NCBI GenBank assembly: GCA_020248915.1
Contig: JADCGP010000010.1
Span: 1-64,000, forward strand
Direction: 5' to 3'
Source of the DNA: Rubrivivax sp.
GTDB taxonomy: Bacteria; Pseudomonadota; Gammaproteobacteria; Burkholderiales; Burkholderiaceae_C
Length of the DNA stretch: 64,000 bases
Part shown: piece after piece, positions 9,103 through 19,221 of the stretch
Position numbering within the stretch: the stretch's first letter is position 1
How the letters are laid out: every line of letters starts with the position of its first letter
Made by a program: the position numbers and the translations under genes
The notes under the pieces: generated by a model
Told to the model about the DNA's origin: nothing
Databases searched by the model: none
What the model saw: only the letters and a program-made list of their open reading frames with translations

Positions 9103-10277
9103 ATCGTCTCCGCGAACAGCTCCCGCCCGATCAGCATGCGCCGGATCTCCGAGGTCCCGGCCCCGATCTCGTAGAGCTTGGCGTCGCGCCACAGCCGCCC
9201 GAGCGGGTAATCGTTGATGTAGCCGTTGCCGCCGAAGATCTGGATGCCCTCGCCGGCCATCCAGGTGGCCTTCTCGGCGCACCACAGGATCACGCTGGCG
9301 CAGTCCTTGCGCACGCGACGCACGTGCTCGGCACCGAGCGCGTCCAGGTTCTTGCCGATCGTGTAGCAGAAGGCGCGGCCGGCCTGCAGCACGGTGTACA
9401 TGTCGGCCAGCTTGCCCTGGATGAGCTGGAACTCGCCGATGCTCTGGCCGAACTGCTTGCGGTCGTGCACGTAGGGCACGACGTTGTCCATCACCGCCTG
9501 CATGATGCCGATCGGCCCGGCGGCCAGCACCGCACGCTCGTAGTCCAGGCCGCTCATCAGCACGCGGGCGCCGCCGTTGAGCGCGCCCAGCACGTTCTCG
9601 GCCGGCACCTCGACGTGATCGAACACCATCTCGCCGGTGTGGCTGCCGCGCATGCCGAGCTTGTCGAGCTTCTGCGCGGTCGAGAAGCCCTTCATGCCCT
9701 TCTCGACGAGGAAGGCGGTCACGCCGCGCGCGCCGAGCTCGGGCTCGGTCTTGGCGTAGACCACCATGACGTCGGCGTCGGGGCCGTTGGTGATCCACAT
9801 CTTGGAGCCGGTGAGCACGTAGCAGCCGCCCTGCTCGACGGCGCGCAGCTTCATGCCCATCACGTCGCTGCCGGCACCGGGCTCGCTCATCGCCAGGGCG
9901 CCGACGTGCTCGCCGCTGATCAGCCGGGGCAGGTACTTGCGCTTCTGCGCCGCGGTGCCGTTGCGCTTGATCTGGTTGACGCACAGGTTGCTGTGGGCGC
10001 CGTAGCTCAGGCCGACCGATGCGCTGGCGCGGCTGATCTCCTCCATGGCGACCATGTGCGCGAGGTAGCCGAGGCCGGCGCCGCCGTCCTCCTCGGGCAC
10101 GGTGATGCCGAGCACGCCGAGCTCGCCCATCTTCGGCCACAGGTCCATCGGGAAGCGGTCGCTGCGGTCGATCTCGGCCGCGCGCGGCGCGATCTCGGCC
10201 TGGGCGAACGCACGCACCGCGTCGCGCAACGCGTCGATGTCGTCGCCGAGCTGGAAGTCGAGGCCGGGCAGGTCCAT
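9099..10277 (-). CDS. ivd: Isovaleryl-CoA dehydrogenase
   Basis: FAD enzyme oxidising isovaleryl-CoA to 3-methylcrotonyl-CoA in leucine degradation. The 392-residue length is normal. Acyl-CoA dehydrogenase motifs are in order: [12 protein letters not shown] (about residues 128-139, FAD/substrate loop), [13 protein letters not shown] (about 155-167), [22 protein letters not shown] (about 273-294) and [19 protein letters not shown] near the C-terminus. [13 protein letters not shown] at about 245-257 carries the Glu in the position used as catalytic base in isovaleryl-CoA dehydrogenases, rather than the C-terminal position used by medium-chain enzymes. It heads the four-gene operon with the S51 peptidase, GNAT and carbonic anhydrase. 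The usual liuBCD partners are not in this window. Confidence 0.95.
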   Translation of the reverse strand: MDLPGLDFQLGDDIDALRDAVRAFAQAEIAPRAAEIDRSDRFPMDLWPKMGELGVLGITVPEEDGGAGLGYLAHMVAMEEISRASASVGLSYGAHSNLCVNQIKRNGTAAQKRKYLPRLISGEHVGALAMSEPGAGSDVMGMKLRAVEQGGCYVLTGSKMWITNGPDADVMVVYAKTEPELGARGVTAFLVEKGMKGFSTAQKLDKLGMRGSHTGEMVFDHVEVPAENVLGALNGGARVLMSGLDYERAVLAAGPIGIMQAVMDNVVPYVHDRKQFGQSIGEFQLIQGKLADMYTVLQAGRAFCYTIGKNLDALGAEHVRRVRKDCASVILWCAEKATWMAGEGIQIFGGNGYINDYPLGRLWRDAKLYEIGAGTSEIRRMLIGRELFAETM

Positions 10278-10459
10278 GGGTGGGGCTCCTGGATGGGCGC
10301 GGTCAGGGCGCCCGTGGCTGTGATCTCAGGGTTCACCCGGGTCAGCTCCGGGTTTGTCCGGGGCTGACCCCGCCACGTCGCGGCCGGGCATCCCGAGCAG
10401 GAACGATTCTAGGGAGACCACGCCCGCGGGCGGGACCGGTCCCGGCGGGTCGCCCAGCC

Positions 10460-10496
10460 AAAAAAAGGCGGCAGGCGGATTGGGACCGCCTGCCGC
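10460..10496 (-). terminator. Rho-independent terminator of the corC-to-ygjP operon
   Basis: Read on the minus strand, a perfect 11-bp stem (GCGGCAGGCGG with its complement, arms at 10486-10496 and 10468-10478) with a 7-base loop is followed by one C and seven T residues. It lies about 160 bp after the YgjP-type peptidase stop and before the ivd promoter region. This is the clearest intrinsic terminator in the window. Confidence 0.9.
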
Positions 10497-10654
10497 TGGA
10501 TCATGGGGCCCGTTCCCTGCGGAGGACCCCTACCTTCCCCGATTGGCCGCTGTGCTTCGATGACAGCCTGGACCGATCGTGCCCCGATCGGACGGTCCTG
10601 ACCATCCTACGTTCGATGTAGAGACAAGAGGCGGCGGCGCGGCCCGGCGCCGGA
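10497..10654 (-). other. 3' untranslated region, possible small RNA, before the terminator
   Basis: The 158 bp between the YgjP-type gene stop and the terminator contain no convincing ORF but are rich in potential stems on the minus strand, for example CCGATCG/CGATCGG arms at about 10560-10590. With the strong terminator directly downstream, the region could release a 3'-UTR-derived or independently transcribed small RNA. I could not match it to a known RNA family. The remaining 10278-10459 is ivd upstream sequence with no clear promoter. Confidence 0.3.
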
Positions 10655-11662
10655 TCACTCGAACACGGGGGGGATCTCCCGCCGCAGCACGCCGCGCGCG
10701 GCCTCGTAGTCGGGCAGCGCGCCGCGCACGACGTCCCAGAACGCGGGGCCGTGGTTCATCTCGCGCAGGTGCGCCAGCTCGTGCGTGACGACGTAGTCGA
10801 TCACCGGCAGCGCGAAGTGCACCAGCCGCCAGTTGAGCCGGATCGAGCCGTCGGCGCTCGCGCTGCCCCAGCGCGTGGCCGCGGCGCTCAGCGCCAGCCG
10901 CGCGACGCGCACCCGCAGCCGCTCGGCGTAGATCGCCGAGCGCTCCTCGAACACGCGCCGCGCCTGGCGCTGCAGCCAGCCCTGCACGGCATCGCGGATC
11001 TGCCCCGGCCCGGCGTCGTGCGGCAGCCCGAGGTGCAGCGTCAGGCGCGGCACGCCGGGCAGGGTCTGCTCGGCCGCGCGCAGCTGCGAGCCGGTGACGC
11101 GCGGGTCGAGCACAACGATGACGGTCTCGCCGAGGAAGGGCAGGGTGGCGCCGTCGCGCCACTCGATGCGGGCCGCCTGCAGCCGGCGCTGGCGCTCGCG
11201 CTGCTCGTGCAGCTTGCGCAGGATCCAGCGCCCCTTCTCGCGCAGTGCCGCCTCGATCTCGCCCTGGCCGACCCAGCGCGGCGCGCTGACCGTCAGGCCC
11301 TCGGGCCCGACCAGGAAGCCGATGCTGCGCCGGCGGGCCCGCCGCAGCTCGTAGGCGACCCGGTGCTCGCCCAGCGCGATCTCGCGCAGGCCGCGACGGG
11401 ACGCCGGCTGCGGGCCCGGCGCAGCCGCGCCCTGCGGCCCGGAGTCGACCGCCGCCGGCGGGGGTGCCGCCGCCTGCGGCGCGATCGGCTGCGCGCCCGG
11501 CCCGGCCGCGAAGGGGGAAGGCCCTGGTGCCGCCGTGCGTGCCGCACCCGGGCCCGGCAGCGTCTCGCCGGCGTTGGGCCCGAACAGCTCGAGCTGCAGC
11601 GGCGCCGATGCGGCCGCCGCGTCGCGGGGCGCGGTCCGTGGCGGCGTGGGCGCGCTCGGCAT
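10655..11662 (-). CDS. YgjP-type (SprT-like) zinc metallopeptidase
   Basis: Predicted 335-residue protein. The zincin motif is THELAHLREMNHGPAFW (HExxH at about residues 292-296 plus a downstream His), typical of the YgjP/DUF45 metal-dependent hydrolases. The catalytic domain (about residues 95-335) has the usual YELRRARRRSIGFLVGPEGLTVSAPRWV start. The first 90 residues are an extra low-complexity Ala/Pro/Gly segment not needed for the fold, so the true start could be later. It is the last gene of the corC-lnt-chrA-glyQS-gmhB-plsC operon, 48 bp after plsC and followed by the terminator at 10460-10496. Physiological substrate unknown. Confidence 0.88.
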   Translation of the reverse strand: MPSAPTPPRTAPRDAAAASAPLQLELFGPNAGETLPGPGAARTAAPGPSPFAAGPGAQPIAPQAAAPPPAAVDSGPQGAAAPGPQPASRRGLREIALGEHRVAYELRRARRRSIGFLVGPEGLTVSAPRWVGQGEIEAALREKGRWILRKLHEQRERQRRLQAARIEWRDGATLPFLGETVIVVLDPRVTGSQLRAAEQTLPGVPRLTLHLGLPHDAGPGQIRDAVQGWLQRQARRVFEERSAIYAERLRVRVARLALSAAATRWGSASADGSIRLNWRLVHFALPVIDYVVTHELAHLREMNHGPAFWDVVRGALPDYEAARGVLRREIPPVFE

Positions 11663-11710
11663 GAGCCGTGATTCTAGGCAGCGGCAGCCGCAGCGCGCCG
11701 GCCGGCGCCC

Positions 11711-12469
11711 TCAGGCCGCGTCGCGGTAGGCCTCGGGGTCGATGCGGCGCATCTCGGCCTCGATCCAGGCCTCGACCTCGCGCATCAGCGCATCGGGCTC
11801 GCGCCCCGCGCTGGCGATCGGCGGTCCGATCGAGACGTCGACGATGCCCGGCCGCACCAGGAAGCTGCGGCGCGGCCAGCAGCGCGCCGACGCCACGGCG
11901 ATCGGCACGATCGGCACCCCGGTGGCAGCGGCCAGCCGGGCGGCACCGTTCTTGTACGCGCCCTGGCTGCCGCGCGGTGTGCGCGTGCCCTCCGGGAACA
12001 TGATGACCCACACGCCCTCGGCGAACAGCCGCCTGCCCTGCTCGGCGACCTTGTTCCAGGCCTCGGCGCGCCTGCTGCGGTCGATGTGGATCATGTCGAG
12101 CCGCCCCATCGCCCAGCCGAAGAACGGGACGTGCAGCAGCTCGCGCTTGAACACGTAGGCCAGCGGGTGCGGCATCAGCGTCGGGAAGGCGAAGGTCTCC
12201 CAGGTGCTCTGGTGCTTGGGCGCCAGCAGCACGGCGCCCCGGGCGTCGGCGGCGCTGGGCACGTGCTCCATGCCGCGCACCCGCGGCACGACGCCGCAGA
12301 ACACGCGGCAGCCCCACATGGCCAGGCGCAGCCAGCCGACGCAGGCCCAGTACAGCGTCGTGCTCGACACGAAGAGCGACATCGCCAGCACCGCGAGCGC
12401 CCACGGCACCACCGTCAGCGCCATCCACAGCACGAACAGCGCCGAGCGCAGCGCCCAGACGAGCCGCAT
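11711..12469 (-). CDS. plsC: 1-acyl-sn-glycerol-3-phosphate acyltransferase
   Basis: Inner-membrane acyltransferase making phosphatidic acid from lysophosphatidic acid in phospholipid synthesis. Predicted length 252 residues. After an N-terminal membrane segment (about residues 8-35), the catalytic motif appears as PKHQSTWETF (an HX4D-type motif with Glu in place of Asp, about residues 85-94). The acceptor-binding motif is VWVIMFPEGTRTPRG (about 150-164) and the VPIVPIAV strand comes later. HQSTWE is a common betaproteobacterial variant. The start overlaps the gmhB stop by one base (TGATG), so the two are co-translated. It lies in a cell-envelope operon with lnt and gmhB. Confidence 0.94.
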   Translation of the reverse strand: MRLVWALRSALFVLWMALTVVPWALAVLAMSLFVSSTTLYWACVGWLRLAMWGCRVFCGVVPRVRGMEHVPSAADARGAVLLAPKHQSTWETFAFPTLMPHPLAYVFKRELLHVPFFGWAMGRLDMIHIDRSRRAEAWNKVAEQGRRLFAEGVWVIMFPEGTRTPRGSQGAYKNGAARLAAATGVPIVPIAVASARCWPRRSFLVRPGIVDVSIGPPIASAGREPDALMREVEAWIEAEMRRIDPEAYRDAA

Positions 12470-13068
12470 CAGCCGAGGCCTCCCGCGGAGCTGTCGGCCA
12501 CGTGGTCGCGCTGCAGCAGGAACTCGGCGAACGCGCCGAGGTCGGCATGCGCGCGCGCGCCCGGCACCTGCTCGAGCATCTGGCGCAGCTGCGCATCGCC
12601 GATTCCCGCGGCGCGACCGCTCAGCACCAGGTGCGGCTCGCAGCCGGCAGCCTGCGCCGCCATCAGGTCGCGCAGCGTGTCGGCCACCATCGGCACGTGG
12701 CCGAGGTCCACCCCGTAGCGCGCGCCGATCTCGCGCATCATCCCGGGCTTCGGCTTGCGGCAGCCGCAACCGTCCTCGGGCGTGTGCGGGCAGAAGAACA
12801 CCGCGTCGATGCGCCCGCCGGCAGCCAGCAGCTCGCGGTTCATGCGCGCGTGGACTGCGTTCACCGAGGCCATGTCGATCATGCCGCGGCCGATGCCGGC
12901 CTGGTTGGTGGCCACCACCGCGTGCCAGCCGGCGTGGTTCAGCCGTGCCACCGCCTCGAGCGCGCCGGGCAGCGGCACCCACTCCTCGGGCGCCTTGACG
13001 TGGTCCTCGCGGTAGGCGTTGAGGATGCCGTCGCGGCCCAGGATCACGAGCTTGACGCGATCGACCAC
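12469..13068 (-). CDS. gmhB: GmhB-family heptose bisphosphate phosphatase with altered active site
   Basis: The family removes the C7 phosphate from D-glycero-D-manno-heptose 1,7-bisphosphate in LPS inner-core heptose synthesis. The GTG start at 13068 gives 199 residues. HAD-family features are visible: VVATNQAGIGRG (motif II region, about residues 47-58), the zinc-binding CPHTPEDGCGCRKPKPGMM loop (about 92-110) and VADTLRDL (motif IV region). Motif I, normally LDRDG, reads LGRDG at residues 10-14: the nucleophilic first Asp is Gly (codon GGC at 13036-13038), while the second Asp remains. If real, classical phosphoryl transfer should fail. It lies between glyS and plsC, as in relatives. Confidence 0.88.
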   Translation of the reverse strand: MVDRVKLVILGRDGILNAYREDHVKAPEEWVPLPGALEAVARLNHAGWHAVVATNQAGIGRGMIDMASVNAVHARMNRELLAAGGRIDAVFFCPHTPEDGCGCRKPKPGMMREIGARYGVDLGHVPMVADTLRDLMAAQAAGCEPHLVLSGRAAGIGDAQLRQMLEQVPGARAHADLGAFAEFLLQRDHVADSSAGGLG

Positions 13069-13094
13069 GGCTGCACTCGGAAGGCGGGGGCGCG

Positions 13095-15206
13095 TCAGGC
13101 GGCCAGCCGCGCCAGGTCGGCGACCCGGTTCATCGCCCGGTGCAACGCGGCCAGCAGCGCGAGACGGTTGCCGCGCAGCGCCGGGTCGTCGGCGTTGACC
13201 ATCACGCCGTCGAAGAAGGCATCCACCGGCGACTTCAGCGCGGCCAGGTGGCGCAGTGCGCCGGTCAGGTCGCCGGCCGCGAAGGCGGCGTCGGCCTGCG
13301 GCGCCACCGTGGCCAGCGCGTCGTGCAGCGCGCGCTCGGCCGGCTCGGCCAGCAGCGCCGCATCGACCTCCTGCTCTGCGCCGGGGACGATCCCGCCCTT
13401 CTTCAGGATGTTGCCCACCCGCTTGTTGGCCGCAGCCAGCGCCGGGGCCTCGGGCAGCGCGGCGAAGGCACGCACCGCGGCCAGCCGCCGCGGGATGTCG
13501 CCCCAGCGGGCGGGCCGCGGCGCGACCACCGCATCGACCTCCTGGGCGGTCCAGTCCTGCTCGCGCAGGCTGCCGACCAGGCGGTCGAGCAGGAACAGCT
13601 GCACCTCGGCCTGGGCCTGCCCGTGCCCGGCGGGGAAGGCGCGGAACGCGGTGGCCACCAGCTCGGGCACCTCGAGCGGCAGATCGCGCTCGACCAGCAT
13701 GCGAACCACGCCGAGCGCGTGCCGGCGCAGCGCGTACGGGTCCTTGTCGCCGCTGGGCAGCTGGCCGATGCCGAACAGGCCGGCCAGCGTCTCGAGCTTG
13801 TCGGCCAGCGCCACGGCCAGCCCGGCGTCGCCGCGCGGCAGCGCGTCGCCGGCGAAGCGCGGCCGGTAGTGGTCCTCGATCGCGTCGGCCACGTCCGCGG
13901 GCAGGCCGTCGTGGCGCGCGTAGTAGGCGCCCATCGTGCCCTGCAGCTCCGGGAACTCGCCCACCATGTCGGTCAGCAGGTCGGCCTTGGCCAGCGTGGC
14001 CGCCTCGTCGGCGCGCGCGGCCAGCGCCGGCCCGCCGAGCTGCGCGCCGACCGCGCGCGCGATCGCGCGCACGCGCTCGACGCGCTCGCCCTGCGTGCCG
14101 AGCCGGCCGTGGTAGACGACCCGGGCCAGCCCCGGCACGCGCGAGGCGAGCGTGCGGCGGCGGTCCTGGTCGAAGAAGAAGCGGGCGTCGGCCAGCCGCG
14201 GCCGCACGACGCGCTCGTTGCCCTCGATCACGCGCCGCGCATCGGGCGGGCGGATGTTGCTGACGACGAGGAAGCGGCTGGTCAGCCGACCGCCCGCATC
14301 GAGCAGCGGGAAGTACTTCTGGTTGGCCTTCATCGTCAGGATCAGGCACTCCGGCGGCACCTCGAGGAAGGCCTCGTCGAAGCGGCACGTGAGCACGTTG
14401 GGCCGCTCGACCAGCGCCGTCACCTCGTCGAGCAGCGCCGGGTCGTCGATGGGCACCAGGCCCTCGGCGGCCGCGGCCGCGTGCAGCTGGCGCAGGATTT
14501 CGGCGCGCCGCGCCTCGAAGCCGGCGATCACCGCGCCCTGCTCCTCGAGCTGGCGCGCGTAGTGGTCGGCGTCGCGGATCAGGACCGGCTCCACGGCCGC
14601 CTCGAAGCGATGCCCGAGCGTCTCGCGCCCGGACTGCAGGCCGAGCGCGGACACCGGCACGACGTCGGGACCGTGCAGCGCCACCAGCCCGTGCGCCGGC
14701 CGCACGAAGCCGACGCTGGTCCAGCCGTCGGCGAGCTGGTACTGCATCAGCTTGGGCACCGGCAGCCGCGCGATCGCCTCGTCCAGCGCCTTCTGCAGCC
14801 CGGCGGCCAGCTCGACGCCGGGTTGCAGCGTCTCGAGGAACAGCACCTCGGCCTTGCCGTCGACGCGGCGCTGCAGCCGCGGCAGCGCCGAGGCGTCGAA
14901 GCCGAGCGCGGCCAGCTTCTTGTGCAGCGCCGGGGTGGGTCCGCCGGAGCCGTCCAGCCCCACCGCCACCGGCATCAGCTTGTGCGACACCGGCCGGTCC
15001 GCCGCCCGCGCGGCCACCGCGCTGACGTGGGCGGCCAGGCGCCGCGGACTGGCGAAGACGGTCAGCGCCGAGTGCGCGTCGGCCAGCCCCTGGGCCCGCA
15101 GCGAGGCGTGCAGCACGGCGCCGAAGGCCTCGCCAAGACGCTGCAGCGCCTTCGGCGGCAACTCCTCGACGCGCAGCTCGACCAGCAGGTTGCGGTGACT
15201 CGCCAT
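13095..15206 (-). CDS. glyS: Glycine--tRNA ligase, beta subunit
   Basis: Beta chain of the heterotetrameric bacterial glycyl-tRNA synthetase, which together with GlyQ charges tRNA-Gly in the cytoplasm. The 703 residues match the family (about 690-720). It opens with NLLVELRVEELPPKAL, has the VEFPELQGTMGAYYA signature (about residues 420-435) and YALRRHALGVVRM, and ends in the helical anticodon-binding region. It starts 3 bp after glyQ ends, so the subunits are made from one message. gmhB begins 26 bp downstream. Confidence 0.97.
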   Translation of the reverse strand: MASHRNLLVELRVEELPPKALQRLGEAFGAVLHASLRAQGLADAHSALTVFASPRRLAAHVSAVAARAADRPVSHKLMPVAVGLDGSGGPTPALHKKLAALGFDASALPRLQRRVDGKAEVLFLETLQPGVELAAGLQKALDEAIARLPVPKLMQYQLADGWTSVGFVRPAHGLVALHGPDVVPVSALGLQSGRETLGHRFEAAVEPVLIRDADHYARQLEEQGAVIAGFEARRAEILRQLHAAAAAEGLVPIDDPALLDEVTALVERPNVLTCRFDEAFLEVPPECLILTMKANQKYFPLLDAGGRLTSRFLVVSNIRPPDARRVIEGNERVVRPRLADARFFFDQDRRRTLASRVPGLARVVYHGRLGTQGERVERVRAIARAVGAQLGGPALAARADEAATLAKADLLTDMVGEFPELQGTMGAYYARHDGLPADVADAIEDHYRPRFAGDALPRGDAGLAVALADKLETLAGLFGIGQLPSGDKDPYALRRHALGVVRMLVERDLPLEVPELVATAFRAFPAGHGQAQAEVQLFLLDRLVGSLREQDWTAQEVDAVVAPRPARWGDIPRRLAAVRAFAALPEAPALAAANKRVGNILKKGGIVPGAEQEVDAALLAEPAERALHDALATVAPQADAAFAAGDLTGALRHLAALKSPVDAFFDGVMVNADDPALRGNRLALLAALHRAMNRVADLARLAA

Positions 15207-15209
15207 GGC

Positions 15210-16154
<945 letters not shown>

Positions 16155-16189
16155 GGCAACGCGCGGCCGGCAGCGGGCGGACCGCGAGT

Positions 16190-17674
16190 TTACGGGCCGC
16201 CCGTCACCAGCCGCGGCGCGAACGCCGCCAGCAGCGCGCCGGTCAGCCCCGCGGCGGCCACGACCTCGACGACGCCGCGGCGGGCGACGAACAGCGCCAG
16301 CGCCGCCGCCGCCATCAGCAGCGCCGCCACGGCGTCGAACGACGCCGCGGTGCCGCGCGGCCACAGCACGTGGCTGCCGAGCAGCAGCGCCAGGTTCGCG
16401 ATCACGCCCACCACCGCCGCCGTGATCGCCGCCAGCGGCGCCCCGAGGCGGACGTTGCCGCGCGTGGCCTCCACCAGCGGCGCCCCTGCGAGGATGAACA
16501 CGAACGAGGGCAGGAAAGTGAACCACGTAACCACCAGCGCCGCCAGCACGCCGGCCGATGCCGCAGAACCGGGCCCGAGCAGCGCCGTCAGGTCGGCCGC
16601 GCCCCAGCCGCCGACGAAGGCGACGAAGGCCACGACCATGATCAGCGGCCCCGGCGTGGTCTCGCCGAGCGCCAGCCCGTCGATCATCTGCGCCGGGCTC
16701 AACCACCCGAACTGCACGACCGCGCCCTGCCAGACATAGGGCAGCACCGCGTAGGCGCCACCGAAGGTGAGCAGCGCCGCCTTGGTGAAGAACCAAGCCA
16801 TGTCCACCAGCGTGCCGGCGCCGCCGTGCCAGGCGGCCAGCAGCGCCAGCGGCAGCGCCCACAGCAGCAGCCCGGCCGCGACCACCGCCGCCAGCCGCCA
16901 CGGCCGCCAGCCGGCGTGGGGCGGCGGCGGCGTGTCGTCGTCGATCAGCGCCGGTGCGCGCGCGGTGCTGCCCGGCGTGTCGCCGGGAGCCGCGGCGCTC
17001 GCGGCCGCGTACGTCGCCGCATTCGTGGCCGCATTCGTGGCCGCACGCGTCGCCGCACTCGCGGCCGCCCTCGTGGCCGCGGTCGGCACGACGCCGCGCG
17101 GAGCCGGCCCGGCAGCGGCGAAGGACCCGGGCCACAGGCGCCCGCCCAGCCAGCCGGCCAGCGCGGCGCCGGCCACGATCGCGGGGAAAGGCAGCTTCAG
17201 CACGGCCACGGCGACGAAGGCCGCCAGCGCCAGCCCCCACAGCGGGGGCGCCTTCAGCACCCGCGAGCCGATGCGCCAGGCCGCATGCAGCACGATCGCC
17301 GTCACCGCCGGCTTGATGCCGTAGAACGCGCCGGCCACCAGCGGATGGCGGCCGTGCGTCATGTACAGCCACGACAGCGCCAGCAGCAGCAGCAGCGACG
17401 GCAGCACGAACAGCATGCCGGCGGCGATGCCGCCGCGCGTGCGGTGCAGCAGCCAGCCCAGGTAGGTGGCCAGCTGCTGCGCCTCCGGGCCCGGCAGCAC
17501 CATGCAGTAGTTCAGCGCGTGCAGGAAGCGCCGTTCGCTGATCCAGCGCCGGCGCTCCACGAGCTCGGCATGCATGATCGCAATCTGGCCGGCCGGGCCG
17601 CCGAAGCCGATGCAGCCGAGCTTGAACCAGAAGCGCAGCGCCTCGCCGAAGCCGGGGACGGGCGACGCGCTCAC
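16190..17674 (-). CDS. chrA: Chromate-type ion transporter (ChrA, CHR family) with repeat-expanded linker
   Basis: Inner-membrane protein of the CHR superfamily; characterised members export chromate. Predicted 494 residues in two homologous halves: [21 protein letters not shown] with [15 protein letters not shown] (about residues 17-75), and [19 protein letters not shown] with [20 protein letters not shown] (about 290-345), giving roughly ten membrane segments. The halves are joined by a long Ala/Thr/Asn linker built from a 12-bp tandem repeat (16992-17087). The GTG start overlaps the lnt stop in a GTGA. A chrA inside this envelope/tRNA-synthetase operon is unexpected. Chromate as substrate is a family inference. 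Confidence 0.9.
   Translation of the reverse strand: MSASPVPGFGEALRFWFKLGCIGFGGPAGQIAIMHAELVERRRWISERRFLHALNYCMVLPGPEAQQLATYLGWLLHRTRGGIAAGMLFVLPSLLLLLALSWLYMTHGRHPLVAGAFYGIKPAVTAIVLHAAWRIGSRVLKAPPLWGLALAAFVAVAVLKLPFPAIVAGAALAGWLGGRLWPGSFAAAGPAPRGVVPTAATRAAASAATRAATNAATNAATYAAASAAAPGDTPGSTARAPALIDDDTPPPPHAGWRPWRLAAVVAAGLLLWALPLALLAAWHGGAGTLVDMAWFFTKAALLTFGGAYAVLPYVWQGAVVQFGWLSPAQMIDGLALGETTPGPLIMVVAFVAFVGGWGAADLTALLGPGSAASAGVLAALVVTWFTFLPSFVFILAGAPLVEATRGNVRLGAPLAAITAAVVGVIANLALLLGSHVLWPRGTAASFDAVAALLMAAAALALFVARRGVVEVVAAAGLTGALLAAFAPRLVTGGP
16992..17087. repeat. 12-bp coding minisatellite in the chrA linker (about 8 units)
   Basis: Units starting GCCGC and 12 bases long follow one another; GCCGCATTCGTG occurs twice in exact tandem (17016-17027 and 17028-17039) and the other units differ by a few bases. 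On the coding strand each unit adds four residues of an Ala-rich linker, so changes in copy number keep the reading frame. Confidence 0.85.
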
Positions 17675-19221
17675 GGCCCCGCGGCTCCTGCGCGGGCAAC
17701 GCCCGCGCCAGACGCGCCCCTGCGACCGGCGAGCGCCGCAGCGGCGAAGACCAGCAGCGCCAGCAGCGCCAGCGGCGCGTGTCCCGCGGGCGCGGCCCAG
17801 CGCGCATACGGCGTCAGGCCGGCGCGCCCCTCGACCGTGGCCGTCAGCCGCCCCGCGGTGAACGGGGGCAGCACCGCGCTCACGCGCCCGGCATGGTCGA
17901 CGACCGCCGTGGCACCGGTGTTGGTGGCACGCAGCATCGGGCGCTGGAACTCGAGCGCGCGCAACCGGGAGATGTTCAGGTGCTGCGGCACCGCGGACGT
18001 GTCGCCGAACCAGCCGATGTTGCTCAGGTTGACCATCACCGTGGGCGCCCGGGCCGGCACCGCGAAGCGCCGCGCGAGCTTCTCGCCGAACAGGTCCTCG
18101 TAGCAGATGTTGGGCGCCAGGCGCTGGCCGGCGAAGTCGAACGAGGGGGCGGCGAGCGGCCCGCGCGCGAAGTCGCCCAGCGGGATGCTCATCGCCTCGG
18201 TGAACCAGCGGAAACCCTTCGGGATGAACTCGCCGAACGGCACCAGGTGGTGCTTGTCGTAGCGGTACGGCGCGGCGCCGGGCGGCCCGCCGGCCAGCCC
18301 CAGCACCGAGTTGGTGTAGCCGCGCTCGAAGTCGCCCAGCGGCAGGCCGACCAGCGCGGCGCGGCCCGGCGCGGCGAAGTGCGCCCGCAGCGCCTCGAGG
18401 TAGCCCGGGGCCGCCTGCTCGAGCTGCGAGGGCAGCAGCGGGATCGCGGTCTCGGGCGCGACGACCAGGCCCGGCGGCGCCGCGACCAGCTCGCCTGCCA
18501 GGGCCTGCAGCGCCGCCGGCAGCCGCTCGGCGGCGAACTTCTCGTCCTGCGCCACGTTGGTCTGCAGCAGCGTCACCTGCAGCGAGCCGGTGCCCCGGGT
18601 GTGCTGCGTCGGGCCACCCAGCGCCAGCGCGGCCAGCAGCGCCGCGCCGGCGGCGGCCCCTTGCCAGCGCCGGCCGCGGCTGGCAAGCAGCGTGGCCAGC
18701 GCCAGCGCCAGCGCCGCGGCGGCCGCGCCGATGCCGTAGACCCCGATCCAGGGCGCCAGCGCCGCCAGCGGGGCATCGACCTGGGCGTAGCCCGAGGCGA
18801 GCCACGGGAAGCCGGTGAAGAGCTCGCCGCGCGCCAGCTCGGCCAGCAGCCACAGCGCGACCAGCAGCGGCAGGTCGCGTGCCATTGCGCCGCTGCGCCA
18901 GCGCGCGTAGGCGGCACAGGCCGCCCCCAAGTACAGCGCAAGGAAGGCCGACAGCGCCAGCACCGCCAGCGCCGCCAGCGGCGCGGCGATGCCGCCGTAG
19001 CGGTTCATGCTGACGAACAGCCACCAGACGCCGACGCCCAGCCAGCCGGTGCCGTAGGCCCAGCCGAGCAGCGCCGCGCGGCCGGGTGCGACGCGCTGCA
19101 GCAGCAGCAGCAACGCCGCCAGCGTGGCGATCGGCAGCGGCCAGGCGGCCGTGTGCACGTAGGCCGGCGTCTGTGCGGCGCCCAGCGCGGCCGCGGCGAG
19201 GACGCCGGCGACGGCGTTCAA
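17671..19221 (-). CDS. lnt: Apolipoprotein N-acyltransferase
   Basis: Inner-membrane enzyme adding the third acyl chain to lipoproteins, needed for Lol-dependent sorting. The TTG start at 19221, overlapping the corC stop, gives 516 residues. About six N-terminal membrane helices are followed by a periplasmic nitrilase-fold domain. The catalytic triad is present: Glu in [13 protein letters not shown] (about residue 255), Lys in [16 protein letters not shown] (about 320) and Cys in [13 protein letters not shown] (about 372). A final membrane helix near the C-terminus is followed by a basic tail. The corC-lnt pair is conserved in proteobacteria. The TPR lipoprotein and the protein at 34782 would be substrates. 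Confidence 0.96.
   Translation of the reverse strand: MNAVAGVLAAAALGAAQTPAYVHTAAWPLPIATLAALLLLLQRVAPGRAALLGWAYGTGWLGVGVWWLFVSMNRYGGIAAPLAALAVLALSAFLALYLGAACAAYARWRSGAMARDLPLLVALWLLAELARGELFTGFPWLASGYAQVDAPLAALAPWIGVYGIGAAAAALALALATLLASRGRRWQGAAAGAALLAALALGGPTQHTRGTGSLQVTLLQTNVAQDEKFAAERLPAALQALAGELVAAPPGLVVAPETAIPLLPSQLEQAAPGYLEALRAHFAAPGRAALVGLPLGDFERGYTNSVLGLAGGPPGAAPYRYDKHHLVPFGEFIPKGFRWFTEAMSIPLGDFARGPLAAPSFDFAGQRLAPNICYEDLFGEKLARRFAVPARAPTVMVNLSNIGWFGDTSAVPQHLNISRLRALEFQRPMLRATNTGATAVVDHAGRVSAVLPPFTAGRLTATVEGRAGLTPYARWAAPAGHAPLALLALLVFAAAALAGRRGASGAGVARAGAAGP

Noticed and set aside
10497..10654. 6S RNA or SRP RNA in the operon tail
   Set aside because: Neither the SRP GGAAGGAAGCAGCC-like core nor the long closing stems of 6S RNA are visible.
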